DNA from: Utricularia gibba | Lineage: Eukaryota > Streptophyta > Magnoliopsida > Lamiales > Lentibulariaceae | NCBI GenBank assembly: GCA_002189035.1 | Contig: NEEC01000008.1 | Span: 1,922,001-1,986,000, forward strand | Length of the DNA stretch: 64,000 nt | Direction: 5' to 3' | Part shown: positions 1 through 11,183 of the stretch, in pieces | How the letters are laid out: every line of letters starts with the position of its first letter | Position numbering within the stretch: position 1 is the first letter of the stretch | Position numbers and translations under genes: made by a program | The notes under the pieces: generated by a model | Database searches by the model: none | What the model saw: the letters and a program-made list of their open reading frames with translations, nothing else | Told to the model about the DNA's origin: nothing

Positions 1-386
1 AAAAATGGAACACTTCCAAGGAAGAAAAAACAAGTTTTGGAATCTCAATTTACCAAAGTACAGACCAAATTGATACTAATGAGTAAAAATAACTGATTTA
101 CCACCAAGGGGAAAAAAACAACATCAGCCAAGATTTATTGTGACAGACAGACACAGACACGTAGCGAGAAGGCGAATGACTGACTACAAATCGAGTGCGG
201 CAGACGAAGCAGAAGACCTGGTTCGGGTCTACCGCACATAAATCTCTCTTTCTGTACAACAGAATGGACACATACGACACTGCTCTGCGCTTTCACCGGA
301 CACGGGACCATGAAGAACTTATACACGAGCTGGGGTGGGAAGAATGTTGTTCTACGTTAGAGCATCGCCTATCTGTACACGCACCT
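1..386. other. 3' flank of Pumilio gene
   Basis: Probable 3' untranslated and downstream sequence of the minus-strand Pumilio gene. Small open frames occur on both strands, but none shows a recognisable domain or splice-consistent continuation. No other feature was seen. Confidence 0.4.
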
Positions 387-2901
387 CTAAGCAGTATTCT
401 GAAGCATCATCCTCTTCTCAAGTGAGGCAAGAATCTTCTGACCAATCACGTGGCCCTGCAACACTCCCATGTTTCCTCTGATCAGTCGAACCAGGACGTT
501 GCGGATGTGGCCCTGGACGAAACAAGTAGATTCAAGTTTTCAGTTTGCGGCTAGAGATCAAGGGAGGTTTTGTTTGTCTGACCTGTGACACAGAGAGTGC
601 TGTCTGGATGACATAATTTCCGAAGCGGTCGGTCAGAAGGGACGAGGCGCCTGGGTTCGAAAGTAGCTCTCTGATGATTTCGGTGCGACACACTTCGCCT
701 GACTCCTTGAGGAACTTCTCCACTACATTACTGGCAAACTTATTGCAGGAGAGGAGCATGAAACGCCCTCTAAGTCGTGACACGAGTTCTGCTGTCACAT
801 CCGCCATTCTCATCTCGATCAGTCGTTGCACCACATAGTTACTGACAAGGGATTAAACAAAAGAGTGAAGCAAGATTCTGTGAAAAACTAATGGTGGCGC
901 GCATTAGGGAAGAATCACTACCCATATGGATCTTCAGCCAGGTGCAATGCATTAGCAATGATCTCGCCTATCAGCTCCTCTCTTGCTCTTCCTTCGGTGT
1001 TTTCGAGGCAGCATTGAATCACGCAGCAACCACTTTGGCTGGTGGAAATTTCAAAGCAGTTGGCCGTTATCTTCCTGATCAGATCCTATCCATCAGACAG
1101 ATGACTGAGCTTGAAGGTTAAATGGTAGAGAGAAAAATCAATGAAAAAGAAATAAAGGCTTCCAAGCACAGAGGTTTCAGATTCATCAGAGCACATGCAT
1201 TTTCTATTGCACTATAAGAGGCTAAACCAAAGAGCATCTAGTCAACTAGTCCACGTTGAATATCCTTCTTTCAACCTACACAAAATTCACAAGATGCCGA
1301 GTTAACAGAGTTCACATAAAATCCAATCACCATAATCTATAGCCGAGAACCATTCTTAACAAAACATAAAGTTACAAGGAAGTTTGTGAGCAAAATTTAT
1401 ACCAATATTACCAACTATATGAATCAAAGCCAGCTCTTCAAATTAGAATAATCATCTTTCTTACTTGCTTGAACAATATGATTCACTGAAAAATAGAAAC
1501 CATTCAGAGAAAACGACATTCAACTGAATGAGGGACACATTTCAATACAGCTTGTGACAGATGTACAGTAGGCAGCGCCCGAGGTTAATTCAACAACCAA
1601 CAGATGGGGAATGTCAGTTCCACTAAGAACTAATCAGCCACTTGTTTAGTGTGGCAGCATTACGTTAAACAACCAGAATAAGCATAGAAGAGGAAGTTGA
1701 TGGCGTATCACATTGTAGTGGCAAATAGTGAAAGTACACGCTTTATATACCTTAATATATTCCGCAGGAAGATTTTTGACACACCACTGTATAACATGAT
1801 GCCCCTTTATATCCTTGGCCAAAAAAGTCGCATCCCGTATCAGGGCATAAACAATCAAAGATAGCTGTTGAGGTGCAACAATCATGTCAAATAGATTCTG
1901 CAATGCTCTAGACCTGGTCATGCCCATAATATAAGATGAAAGTCATCATGTATTCTGGGTGTTTTACCAGTAAATATATGCCAAACATGAAACCTTTCAT
2001 ACCCATATTCGTTGATACAAAGAAATCCAAATTGGTTTTCAGTGAGCTCCACGATTATAGCAGTCTTCTGAACTTCATTGCATCTCCGAAAAAGCGTAAT
2101 AACAAATAAAGAACCAAATTGGCTCAACATCAGATCAGAGAAATGTCCATTTATTTCTTTCAAAACCATATTCATTGCATCTGCACTCAGCCCATCATCC
2201 AAGATTGAACTGAAAGTAGCGGACCCAAGTCGAGTCTTTACTAGTGTCACTAAATTTCCTCTCATGCTGTCAAAAGTCAAGTGGTTCCACGTCTTGTTCA
2301 ATTGCTGGTTTCCGTACGTAGGAACCCTGGAAAGTGACCGACATTCTTGCGGGCCGAAGTGTGGTACAAGGGAATAGTCATTGGCAGTTAGTGACTCTGG
2401 TTCATTGCCATGCAAGAAAGATCGGCCATGATTTTCCACTCCAATTTGATCCCACGCCATCCTTCTCTCGTGGAGCTGCGCTTCTCCATCAAGGTATGAA
2501 AATCTCCCCAGTGAACCCAGCATACCAGGGTCCACACGAGCCATACCACGGGCCACAGAGGAACCAAAACGCTCAATAGAACCATCAGTGCAGTTTTGCA
2601 GTTGGTCCCAAGCCCATGGGTTATGATTTCCCCATGAGGCCGTCTGAAATTCCGGCGGCTGAAACATGTCAATCATCGAAGAAACATTGCAGAACGGCGG
2701 CTTTCGTGTGAGGGGCTTAAATCCATTGGAGAGCGACAATCTAGACAATCCCGATTCAATAATATCTACATCAGAAGTACCATGGTTGACGGACCAAGGA
2801 TGGAGCGTCGGACGACTCCCCGACTGAGAGAATACATCAGTATAATCACCTTGACTCTCAGGCGACTGAGGATCGGCGATTTCCGGCGTTTTCGTCTCCA
2901 T
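387..2901 (-). CDS. Pumilio/PUF-family RNA-binding protein
   Basis: PUF proteins bind 3'UTR motifs in mRNA and repress or destabilise the message, mostly in the cytoplasm. My model is complement of exons 387-512, 581-841, 921-1085, 1751-1913, 2003-2901, which join in phase to 537 aa ending at a TAG. The N-terminal half (about residues 1-190) is Ser/Gly/Asn-rich and low complexity. The C-terminal part carries tandem Puf repeats with base-contacting tripeptides, for example SQSGCCVIQ, DPYGNYVVQ, NKFASNVVEK and DRFGNYVIQ. The NxxxQ and SxxxE patterns are those known to read U and G. The length and divergent N-terminal repeats (FGSLFVITL, NQFGFLCINEYG) resemble the short APUM7/8/12-type members more than APUM1-6. 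The start is the only ATG opening the long first exon. All junctions are GT-AG. The family is sure; the exact orthologue is not. Confidence 0.93.
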
Positions 2902-3810
2902 TTCGCCGTTACAAGAGGAAAAAAGTCTGGCTCACGCGCTAATGGCGAAGAGTCGGCTGTGTTCAAAGGGTTTTAAGAACCTTTTCAAATAAATATCCCA
3001 AGAAATTATCATTAAATTTTCAAAACTAAATCTTAAAATACGTTTAATATAATAAAGTTAAATAAAAAATTTCCAAATTATTCGATGTTTCTTCCTCATG
3101 AGTTATCTTTAACGTATATAATTATTTAATACTCCCCAAAAATCGACCGAACCTAATCTTTCAAACATTTAATATTAATTTTATTAAAGCAGTTTAATAT
3201 TTGATTAATTATATATATAATTTTGGTTTTTTTCGAATAAATCTGATTTGTTCATAATAATGATTATCTTTATAATTCATAATAAATGAATACATATTTA
3301 AAAGCATTTATTATAAGTGTTTTATGAAATCATTAAACATATTAATTATTAATGTTATTAATGATTTATTTTAAATTTGAAATTGCACAATATATTCTTA
3401 TCTAGTCTCTACATTTTATGGGCATTTATCTTATTCTAAAAATAAATTATTCCCTTTTTGTTTCTTTGGAATGACAAGGGTATTTATGGAATTTATTAAT
3501 AAATTATTCTGAAATTTGAAATTGTATGTGGGCATTTATCTCATTCTAAAAATAAAATATTCTCCTTTTGTTTCTGTTGAATCCAAAATGGCATTTATGG
3601 AATTATTACCAAAAATTCGTTATTATCCTATGGGCATATTTAAACCTATTAATGATCATACATATGCCATGTTTTTTTGCACCCCTTTGAGTTTTAATTG
3701 CTCTGTTTCTTTCCAGAAATGATTTCAGGGTTCCAAATTTGGATCCGACCCGGTTTGAGTCCCATAACTAATTCAAGGTTGGTCAGTGTGCCTGTTCTAC
3801 CCTTCCTTTT
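2902..3810. other. AT-rich intergenic spacer
   Basis: Upstream of the Pumilio start, very AT-rich with many TTAATTAA-like words. It holds one imperfect direct repeat (listed separately) and no supported gene. A 68-codon open frame at 3516-3722 lies inside the repeat and looks accidental. Confidence 0.6.
3420..3609. repeat. Imperfect direct repeat, two copies 110 bp apart
   Basis: A unit of about 80 bp starting GGGCATTTATCT occurs at about 3420-3499 and again at about 3530-3609. The copies share GGGCATTTATCT, ATTCTAAAAATAAA, TTTTGTTTCT and CATTTATGGAA/TATTTATGGAA with scattered substitutions. It looks like a local tandem duplication in non-coding DNA; no element family was recognised. Confidence 0.75.
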
Positions 3811-3879
3811 TTGGAACCGCTTGTTTCCATGTACGGAAATCCCCAATCCGGAACCCCTACGGTAACTCCGCCATGGAAG

Positions 3880-4168
3880 AAAGCCCCTGAGCTCTGGCTA
3901 CCGCCCCCAAGGTTGATTCATTCAGCATCTGGAGACCCGCGGCGCGGTTCGGGAGCGCCTCGTCGAGATCCTTTCCAAGCTGTGCATGCTCTGTAACAGG
4001 TACGGGGATATTTCGCGGGAAGAAGCTGTGGAGATCGCTGAACGCATCTAGGCATAACCGTTCGATGCGATGGATGTGGCCGAGAAGTCTCTTGAGGAAG
4101 GGATCGAGACCTGGCATTCGTATTCGAAGGAGAATAGTAAGCGAATGTTGGAGAATATGAAGTACGTA
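3880..4168 (+). pseudogene. WPP-domain (MAF1/WPP1-like) pseudogene
   Basis: WPP-domain proteins sit at the plant nuclear envelope and bind RanGAP anchors and MFP1. Reading from 3932 gives ETRGAVRERLVEIL, then NRYGDISREEAVEIAERI, and after two in-frame stops (TAG and TAA near 4049-4056) EGIETWHSYSKENSKRMLEN. This follows the family order of WPPT..TRDAV, KRYG, EEA..A..IE and LQAYSKE.SKRML. The N-terminal part (LWLPPPRL near 3892) is in another frame, so there is also a frame break before 3932. No ATG-to-stop gene can be read. The surviving part covers essentially the whole WPP domain. A decayed gene or retrocopy is likely; no poly(A) tract was checked beyond the local sequence. Confidence 0.8.
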
Positions 4169-4405
4169 CGATCTGTAGGACCGCCAGCTCCGGCGCCTCA
4201 GACTCAGCATTCCGCTCCTCTTCCTACAGATTTCGCGAACTCCGCTGACCTGGCGGCGCAAGACGGCACCGGCTGAGGAAAACGGAATCCACCACCGGCG
4301 GTGGCTGAAGCTGGAAATCGGCGAAAGGTACTAGAATTTTCCCCTATTTTCGTGCGATTCAGATCAGATTCCTCTCTACATCTTGAACTACAGCTTGGTG
4401 CGAGG

Positions 4406-6091
4406 CTACGCCACATATCGAGCCTCCTCATCCTCCGGCAAAACGATGTCGACTCTCATCATCGGCAGGTACTTGTTTGGCACCCGAGCACCACCTTGCA
4501 TGCACATTTCGATCACGGCGGGCGCCTTGCCGTAGAATCTCTTCAATGCACTCCTTAATGGAGGCCCTTTGGGATCCTTCACATGCCACACGTAGTTCGG
4601 CGGGAACACTTCATCAACTGTTGCGTCCTGCCAGCCATGCTTTCCGTCTCTCCATTGATGCTTGAACTCTCCACAGAGCTTCGCGTTGTGGCCCCAGGGA
4701 CCCACATGGACCTCTGAGCAGTAGCCGCAGGCCTTGACACTGTACTTTCTCATCAGTCTGGTGACCCCCCATTTCACCTTCTCGTATGCATGAAGTGTCT
4801 CCTGGGCGATCTTGGGAACCTCGGATTGCTCCGGGGGAGGGTGTCTTTCAAGAGAGCCATGTGTGTCTAGTTCAAGAATTGCAGGGTTTGAACTGCAAGG
4901 AGAGGAGACTCTGGGCTCATCTACATATCCTCCATTTTCAATGACTTTCCTGCCAAGCATTCGGATTGGTTCCGACCTCCTCCTGGAAGGATATTCCGGC
5001 AGCTCAACTCCGGCTTGGATGCAGAGCTCAACCACCGCTGGGATTCTGTCATAGTCGAATCTGGTTTCATGCTTGATCCTTCTGCCAAATGGGTCATACA
5101 TATGGTATGAATCTATGGGGACAAGAACATCATTGATAGAGCCTGTTATCCATGAATGGAAGCTGCTGCGTTTCCCATTTGTAGCGCCATCGCAATCTTG
5201 AATATCATGGCCAACTTGAGCAATATGAATTTCTGAACATTCACTGAAAATGATCATGCTACTTCGTGAACCAGAGTAAAGCAGAAACAGGCTATACAAA
5301 ATGGTCATGAAGGTTTGAATATCACCTGCAAGCATGGACGGGGAGTACATGGCATAGCTGTGCAAGTCCCCTGATCAGAAGCTTCCAGTTCTGAAGCACT
5401 TCATAAGCCACAGGCACCAATTCAGGGACGATAAGCCCGTTTTTAGGGGGCTCAAGAGGCTTCTCAATCCCCATTTGTGCAAGCTTCTTATCTGCTCTTG
5501 CAGCTCTCTGAATAAGCTTCAGAGGTATTGGATACGGCTTCTTCTTCTTCTTTGGAAGTACCGGAGGAAAATCCACATTTTGCAGTAAAGGCTGACGCTT
5601 CTTCTTGCCATTGCCACCAACGTTGGACTTCTTGAAAGCACAGCAGCGGATTTCAGGTCTTTCCAAGGAAATGACATCGCTACACACAAGACCAAACTAG
5701 AATCGCAGTTGTTAGGCTATGTAACATCTGCCAATTACTACATGCCAATTGGCGAGAAATGTTACACTAACCACTTCAGATAAAAGCATAATGTTTATTT
5801 AACTAGATTGCAGATAAGGAACACCGAGAAAACAATTAAGTAAGGGATGTTTAACCTTTCTTCCACTAGAACTAGAAGCTGGAATGGGAAGCCGGGCCGT
5901 CCTGATTTCCTCTGTTTGAAGAAAGCCACCTGCTAGGGGAAAAAAGGATTAAATTTGCAGAACTCATATCAGAATTCTCAGAATAGGATGTGAAATTATG
6001 AATCCTGCAAATTGCCAACAGGAATAGAAACCATACCGTTGTTTGATAGAATCCCTGAGCCAAAGTAAAAAGCTGGAACTGGTCGAAGCAT
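4406..6091 (-). CDS. APO protein (APO1/APO2-like), chloroplast RNA-binding
   Basis: APO proteins are plant-specific organelle proteins that bind RNA through two zinc-containing APO motifs and assist group II intron splicing. APO1 loss abolishes photosystem I. Exons are complement of 4406-5243, 5326-5696, 5856-5932, 6037-6091, phase-consistent, 446 aa. The N-terminus (MLRPVPAFYFGSG) is rich in hydroxylated and hydrophobic residues with few acids, fitting a chloroplast transit peptide. A basic KKKKKPYPIPLKLIQRAARA segment follows. Motif 1 begins HACSECSEIHIAQVGHDIQDC and motif 2 ACGYCSEVHVGPWGHNAKLC in the same spacing, each with the CxxC...H...C pattern. It ends DEEARYVA. Family certain; whether APO1 or APO2 is not resolved. 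The exon 2/3 join (GRK-FGLVC) is the least certain point. Confidence 0.93.
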
Positions 6092-7124
6092 TTATTCACG
6101 AATGTATTTTGGAAATCTGCAATGAAAACAGCACAGGCTACTTACTTTCGCTAAACCTGAGCTATGGACACTGAGAGAAAATAGTATAAACCCATTGAAG
6201 TTTTATCCACTCTAAACTTCAGCAATATGCAGGACACCATTAATTTCGATAGACGAATTGACTGCATACCCCGTATCACTTCAAATCCAGAGATTCCAGT
6301 AAAACACGCCTCAAATCCAAATCAATAGGAAACTCACAATATGGTTCGATTTTTGCAGGACACCAAAAAAAGATTCGCTTGCTAGAACACCAAAAACTCT
6401 GAGAAACTCTTGCCGTACAAAGAAACTGAAGCTTTACTACCTTACGCTTATGAAATCTGAACAACTCCCTCACTCAAATTCCCTCTACGGAAGAACAGGC
6501 AAGCGCAGTACGAATGAATCCACAGGCGGATAAACAAAGCGGTGACGCGAAATGAAGGAACAACGTGGCCTTGTGATCTGGACCGGACCATTCATCCCAT
6601 CGCATATCTGGCTCAACAACCGGCCCATTATTAAAAAAAACGAATTACAATTTAATCGTAATTTAAGTATGATTAGACTATGATTCGATTATCATTTCAT
6701 ATTTTTTATAATAAAAATATTAAAAAGTCTTTTTTAAAAAATAAAATGCATGATTTAATATGATTTTGATCATATTCTGATAAAAAAATATTATTGTGAT
6801 AATTTCTTAAAAAATAAATTCTATTTATTACGGATTTTAAAATATTATAAAGTTGTGAAGTATTTTATAAATGATAAATCACACTCTTTTTATTTGAATA
6901 ATACACATAAGGATTTTTTTATGAATAAAAAATGTTTGGAAAATCGTTGCATGAGGAAAATAAATGCTGGGGACAGTGCCATGCCTGAGCATGTAGTCGT
7001 GTCAATTTGGCCGACATGTAATGTGAATGTCGCGTTTAAGTGTCTTTAATGTCGCACTTTTATTTTATGCATTTCCCTCAGCGACTTCATCCGTACGATT
7101 TAACTTCCCGTTTTCTCTTTACTT
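6092..7124. other. Divergent promoter region APO / CYP707A
   Basis: Between two divergently transcribed genes. The first 450 bp may hold the APO leader. 6630-6950 is extremely AT-rich without a clear element. No additional gene was seen; the 64-codon open frame at 6855-7049 has no recognisable features. Confidence 0.5.
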
Positions 7125-7134
7125 TATTTATATA
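7125..7134 (+). promoter_or_regulatory. TATA box of CYP707A gene
   Basis: TTATTTATATAGG lies about 90 nt upstream of the CYP707A ATG, a normal plant TATA-to-start distance. Assigned from position and sequence only. Confidence 0.55.
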
Positions 7135-7223
7135 GGCCATGATATAACTTCCACTTCCAGCCATCACTGAGCCTCCAACCCTTCTCCGGCCAGCAACTCC
7201 AACGGCACGGCGGCCGGAAAAAA

Positions 7224-9444
7224 ATGGATTCCACGTTAAACGCGGCGGTGGGTTCATTCTACTTTCCTGTTTTTCTTTACCTCGTCTTTGCTCTTCTTCT
7301 TTGCCATGCTGTCAAGAGAAAACAGCAGCAATGCAAGGGAGGGAGTAGCAGGTTTCCCCCCGGCTCGATGGGATGGCCTTACGTAGGCGAAACCCTTCAT
7401 CTGTACTCGCAACACCCTGATGACTTTCTCTCCACCAGACTACGCAGGTTTTCAACGGCAGTGGTTACTTGGGAAGTGGCAGTTCATTTCATGCTGCTGT
7501 CTTTTCTCTGTAGGTATGGCGAGATCTTCAAAACTCACATCCTGGGGTGCCCCTGCGTGATGCTGGCTAGCCCCGAAGCAGCTCGATTCGTGCTCGTTAC
7601 GAATGAGCATCTGTTCAAGCCAACATATCCAAGGAGTAAAGAGAATCTCATCGGACCATGGGCGCTGTTTTTTCACCATGGGCAGTACCACCTGCGGTTG
7701 AGGAAGATTGTTCAGGGAAAGTTATGTCAGCAGTCACTGAAACAGTTGGTTTCTGGGGTGGAAGAGCTCACAGTTTCTGCCTTGGATTCATGCTCTCGTG
7801 GCATGGCCGTCAACACCTACGCTGAAATGAAGAAGGTTAGTCTTACTTGCAAATGAAGCATGAGTGGAAATGGAAGTTTAGAAATGTACACTCACTCATC
7901 TGGTGTCTTTGGACTTGGTAGCTCTCTTTTGAGGTCGGGATCCTTGCGATTTTTGGGCATTTAGCGCCTCATTTCAAGGATGAACTGAAGAACAGCTACG
8001 CAATCCTAGACAGAGGGTACAATTCGTTTCCAGTGATCCTACCGGGCTCGAATTATCAGAAGGCGATGAAGGTAATTGAAAAAACTTCTGTGTGTGTGTG
8101 TGATGGTACTTGTTTACAGATAGTGTGGGTGTGTTGTCAATGTGACAGGCGAGGAAGAAACTACGTGTGGTTCTTGGGGATATCATGAAGGAAAGGAGGG
8201 AAAAGAAGTTGGTTGAGAAAGACCTTTTGAACTGCTTGCTGAATTTGAAGTATGAAAACGGTGAGACTCTGAGTGAAGATCAGATAGCAGACAATGTGAT
8301 TGGAGTACTTTTTGCCGCAAAAGATACTACCGCCAGTGCAATGACATGGCTCATCAAGTTTCTCCATGATAATCCCGAGATTTTCCAAACTGTAAAGGTG
8401 AAAATTTGGAGTCAAGAGTTAAACTCGAATGTGGCTAAAAATGTTGCCGGATGCAGGAGGAACACGATGCAATTTACCAGATCAATGGCAGGGGACAGAG
8501 TCCATTAACTTGGCATCAGACTAGGAACATGCACTTCACACACAAGGTGAAGAACTCCTGTGACAAAGTATTCAGCACAGTAATTAGCATTCAGTCTAAT
8601 GGTCACTCACCCTGAAATTAAGGATTCCATAAAACACAGGTGATTTTGGAAAGCTTAAGAAGGGCGAGCATTTTGACTTTCACTTTCAGGGAAGCAGTGG
8701 CAGATATAGAATACAAAGGTTTCATGGAATATACTTCTTTGGTCCGAACAGATTCATGCACATGTACAGCACCAAAAGAAAGACTGAAACTTCCATTTCT
8801 TTTGGATGCAGGTTATGTTATCCCCAAGGGGTGGAAAGTCATGCCCTTGTTCAGAAGTATCCATCACAATGCAAAATTCTTCCCCGAACCACAAAGTTTC
8901 GATCCCTCGAGATTCGAGGTAAAAAGATGCTACCACTTTCCGTTGCCATGTATTTCCACACGAAACATCGTCTGATGCAAGAACAAATCAAAAGTTGTGT
9001 AAGCTAACGTATTGTTGCAGAGGAAAGCAAAACCGCACACATTCATACCGTTCGGAATTGGGAAGCATGCCTGCCCAGGGAACGAGCTAGCCAAGCTTGA
9101 GCTGCTCGTTTTAGCCCACCACCTAGTCACGAATTTCAGGTACTTTACCTTTTTACCCAATGTGTTTTTCCGTTCAAACTAGATGCCAGCGCAGAAGAAT
9201 TGTAGCTAGTTACCACATGTGATGCTAGTACAGAATCCACAGGATAAAAGATCTCAGACAACCAGTGGAGATCAATATTCAAGGCCCTTTGTTGGTGATG
9301 ATGACAATTTATTGCAGGTATGACATAATGGAACCCCACAAAGGGATCGAGTATGGTCCCTTTCCTGTTCCTAAGCGTGGCCTCCGAGCAAGATTTTGTA
9401 AGCAGCAAGGGACCCTGCAACCACAGGAAGCTCAACGTGCATAA
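7224..9444 (+). CDS. CYP707A: Cytochrome P450 CYP707A, abscisic acid 8'-hydroxylase
   Basis: CYP707A enzymes hydroxylate ABA at C8' in the ER, the main route of ABA breakdown controlling dormancy and drought recovery. Exons are 7224-7447, 7514-7835, 7922-8071, 8149-8397, 8457-8546, 8640-8718, 8812-8918, 9021-9139, 9318-9444. All join in phase to 488 aa, and nine exons is the family's usual number. An N-terminal hydrophobic anchor (about residues 10-28) is followed by the hinge PPGSMGWPYVGETL. Next come HILGCPCVMLASPEAARFVL, the I-helix AAKDTTAS, K-helix ESLR, FDPSRFE, and the haem loop PFGIGKHACPGNELAKLE with its Cys. It ends EYGPFPVPKRGLRARF plus a 13-residue tail. No lesion was found. Paralogue number cannot be assigned. 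Confidence 0.96.
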
Positions 9445-11183
9445 GCCACGTGGGACCAAACTTAACTTTTCTGGTTTGTTTGATAGTTCCTGGGAGATAA
9501 TGGCCCTCCTCCGATTTCCTAGATGATTCACTTGGATCTTAAATGATCTTTCAAAAGGAGGAGAGAATAACCTCCTTAACATCTCCTCAATTACAGCTTC
9601 CAGGGAGAGCCCCTTAATCGAGATCCTTGTCATCATCAAGGCATAAAAAGACAACTTCTTGGCTTAGACTTTCCACATCTTGCACTGATTTATAACATAT
9701 ATTAAACACCCAACATTCATAGGAAGAGAGCGAGATGAATATCCATGACAAACTGATTCCATTCCCACTTCAACACAACTCTAGTCTAATCTAGATATAA
9801 ATGAAAAATCAAATCTGATGTCATTGTCGTCAAACCTAAAACCGAGGGTGGTGATAAATGGCTCACGGGGTCCTATTGAAATTGGAATTCTTTGAATTAT
9901 CCCTTCGTTTGTTGGGCTGAGGAGAAGCTGACATCTGTTCCATATTCCAAAGGCTGAAAGACAAAAGACAATGGGAGACCACTCACTCTAGTTTGCTTTG
10001 GGAGGACTTCAGAGAGCCAAATGGCCAATCCGTGATTGGTTGTGGATAGAGCAGGTCCACTCCCACAGACTCAGCTGGAAAGCACAACTTGTGATAGCGG
10101 AAGCAAATCAGTTCTGCCTTCTATCTTCGGATTCTCTTTTCCAACTAGAACACCAATTCTTAAAAAGTATGTGGTCCTTGTATACTAAAAGAGGGATATT
10201 GTTTTAAAATCCCAATCTACACACTAAATTGAACAGCTTTCTAAGGTTCCACTTCAAAGCTTCCATATTCATCCAACATACTGGACGCAAACACTACACA
10301 ATCTCGAATCGGCTGAAAATTGCAGAGAATTCTGCGTCAACAATATCTGCGTAATGTGTCATTCTAAAATGAATGACGAAGATAGCACTCACTAAATTAC
10401 AACAGATACATACTGTATCAAGCTTCGAAAGAGAAACAAGAACATGACATTGAGTACTTGAATCTACAGATGCCAACTCCTCGAATGTAACGCTGCACTC
10501 AGACGGAGACAACTTTTTCGAAGGAAATTCATCTCTGGATCAGACTTGCAGATGGAAGCGAATGCAATTGGGCCACTAAAAGGAGCCCAATTTGAAGTCT
10601 ATTCTCATATGGGCCTCTCTTGGGCTGGATGAATAGTTTTAGATTAAAGTAAAAGAATAAAAAAATAATATATATTGAATATCGTAAAACATTTGCATTA
10701 CTTTAATACATTAAAAATATGGAATAAAAGATAATTTATAAAGCTATAAATGAAATTTGATGTAAAAAAAATGGATTAAATGATTAAAAAAATCACTCAA
10801 CTCGATTATTGAACGCGCTGTGTACCCATGATTCACGAGCCTGCCCCACCACGTGGCGGCAGGTTATTCGGTGGCTTCAGTGTTTCGGGATTCACACATC
10901 TCTCGGCACAAATAATGAAGCTCACAGGAAGAGAAAAAAACACCCTCTTTTGTCTCTTTATCCTTCTCTCTCTTCCCGTTTGTGTGTGTCTGTGTGCTTT
11001 CTCCCTCTGGAAAAATCCCAGATTTCTCCCCGTTTCCCAGCACGCTTCTGCTGATGAACTCCGGTTCTGAGTCCCGAAATGCGTCATCACTGACGGCTGT
11101 GGATCAATTTCAGTAATGCCTCAGTTTACATGATACAAAAGCTGGGTTTATTCATCGCGGATTGAGGGTTTTTGTTTTCGGAA
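9445..11183. other. Intergenic, no supported gene
   Basis: Holds the CYP707A 3' end and the AFR leader. A minus-strand open stretch around 10294-10512 has a good-looking donor (GTATGTATC) but no recognisable protein and no joining exon. 10640-10800 is AT-rich. A CT/TGTG-rich pyrimidine tract at about 10940-11010 is probably AFR leader. No gene is claimed. Confidence 0.45.

Noticed and set aside
10480-10505. Thirteen-base match to the miR397 core (TGAGTGCAGCGTT) on the minus strand
   Set aside because: The match stops short on both sides, and I found no complementary arm nearby to form a hairpin. Laccase-like coding sequence was not seen either.
10294-10512. Minus-strand open frame with a good splice donor
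   Set aside because: No recognisable protein, no matching downstream exon and no neighbouring context; too weak for a gene call.
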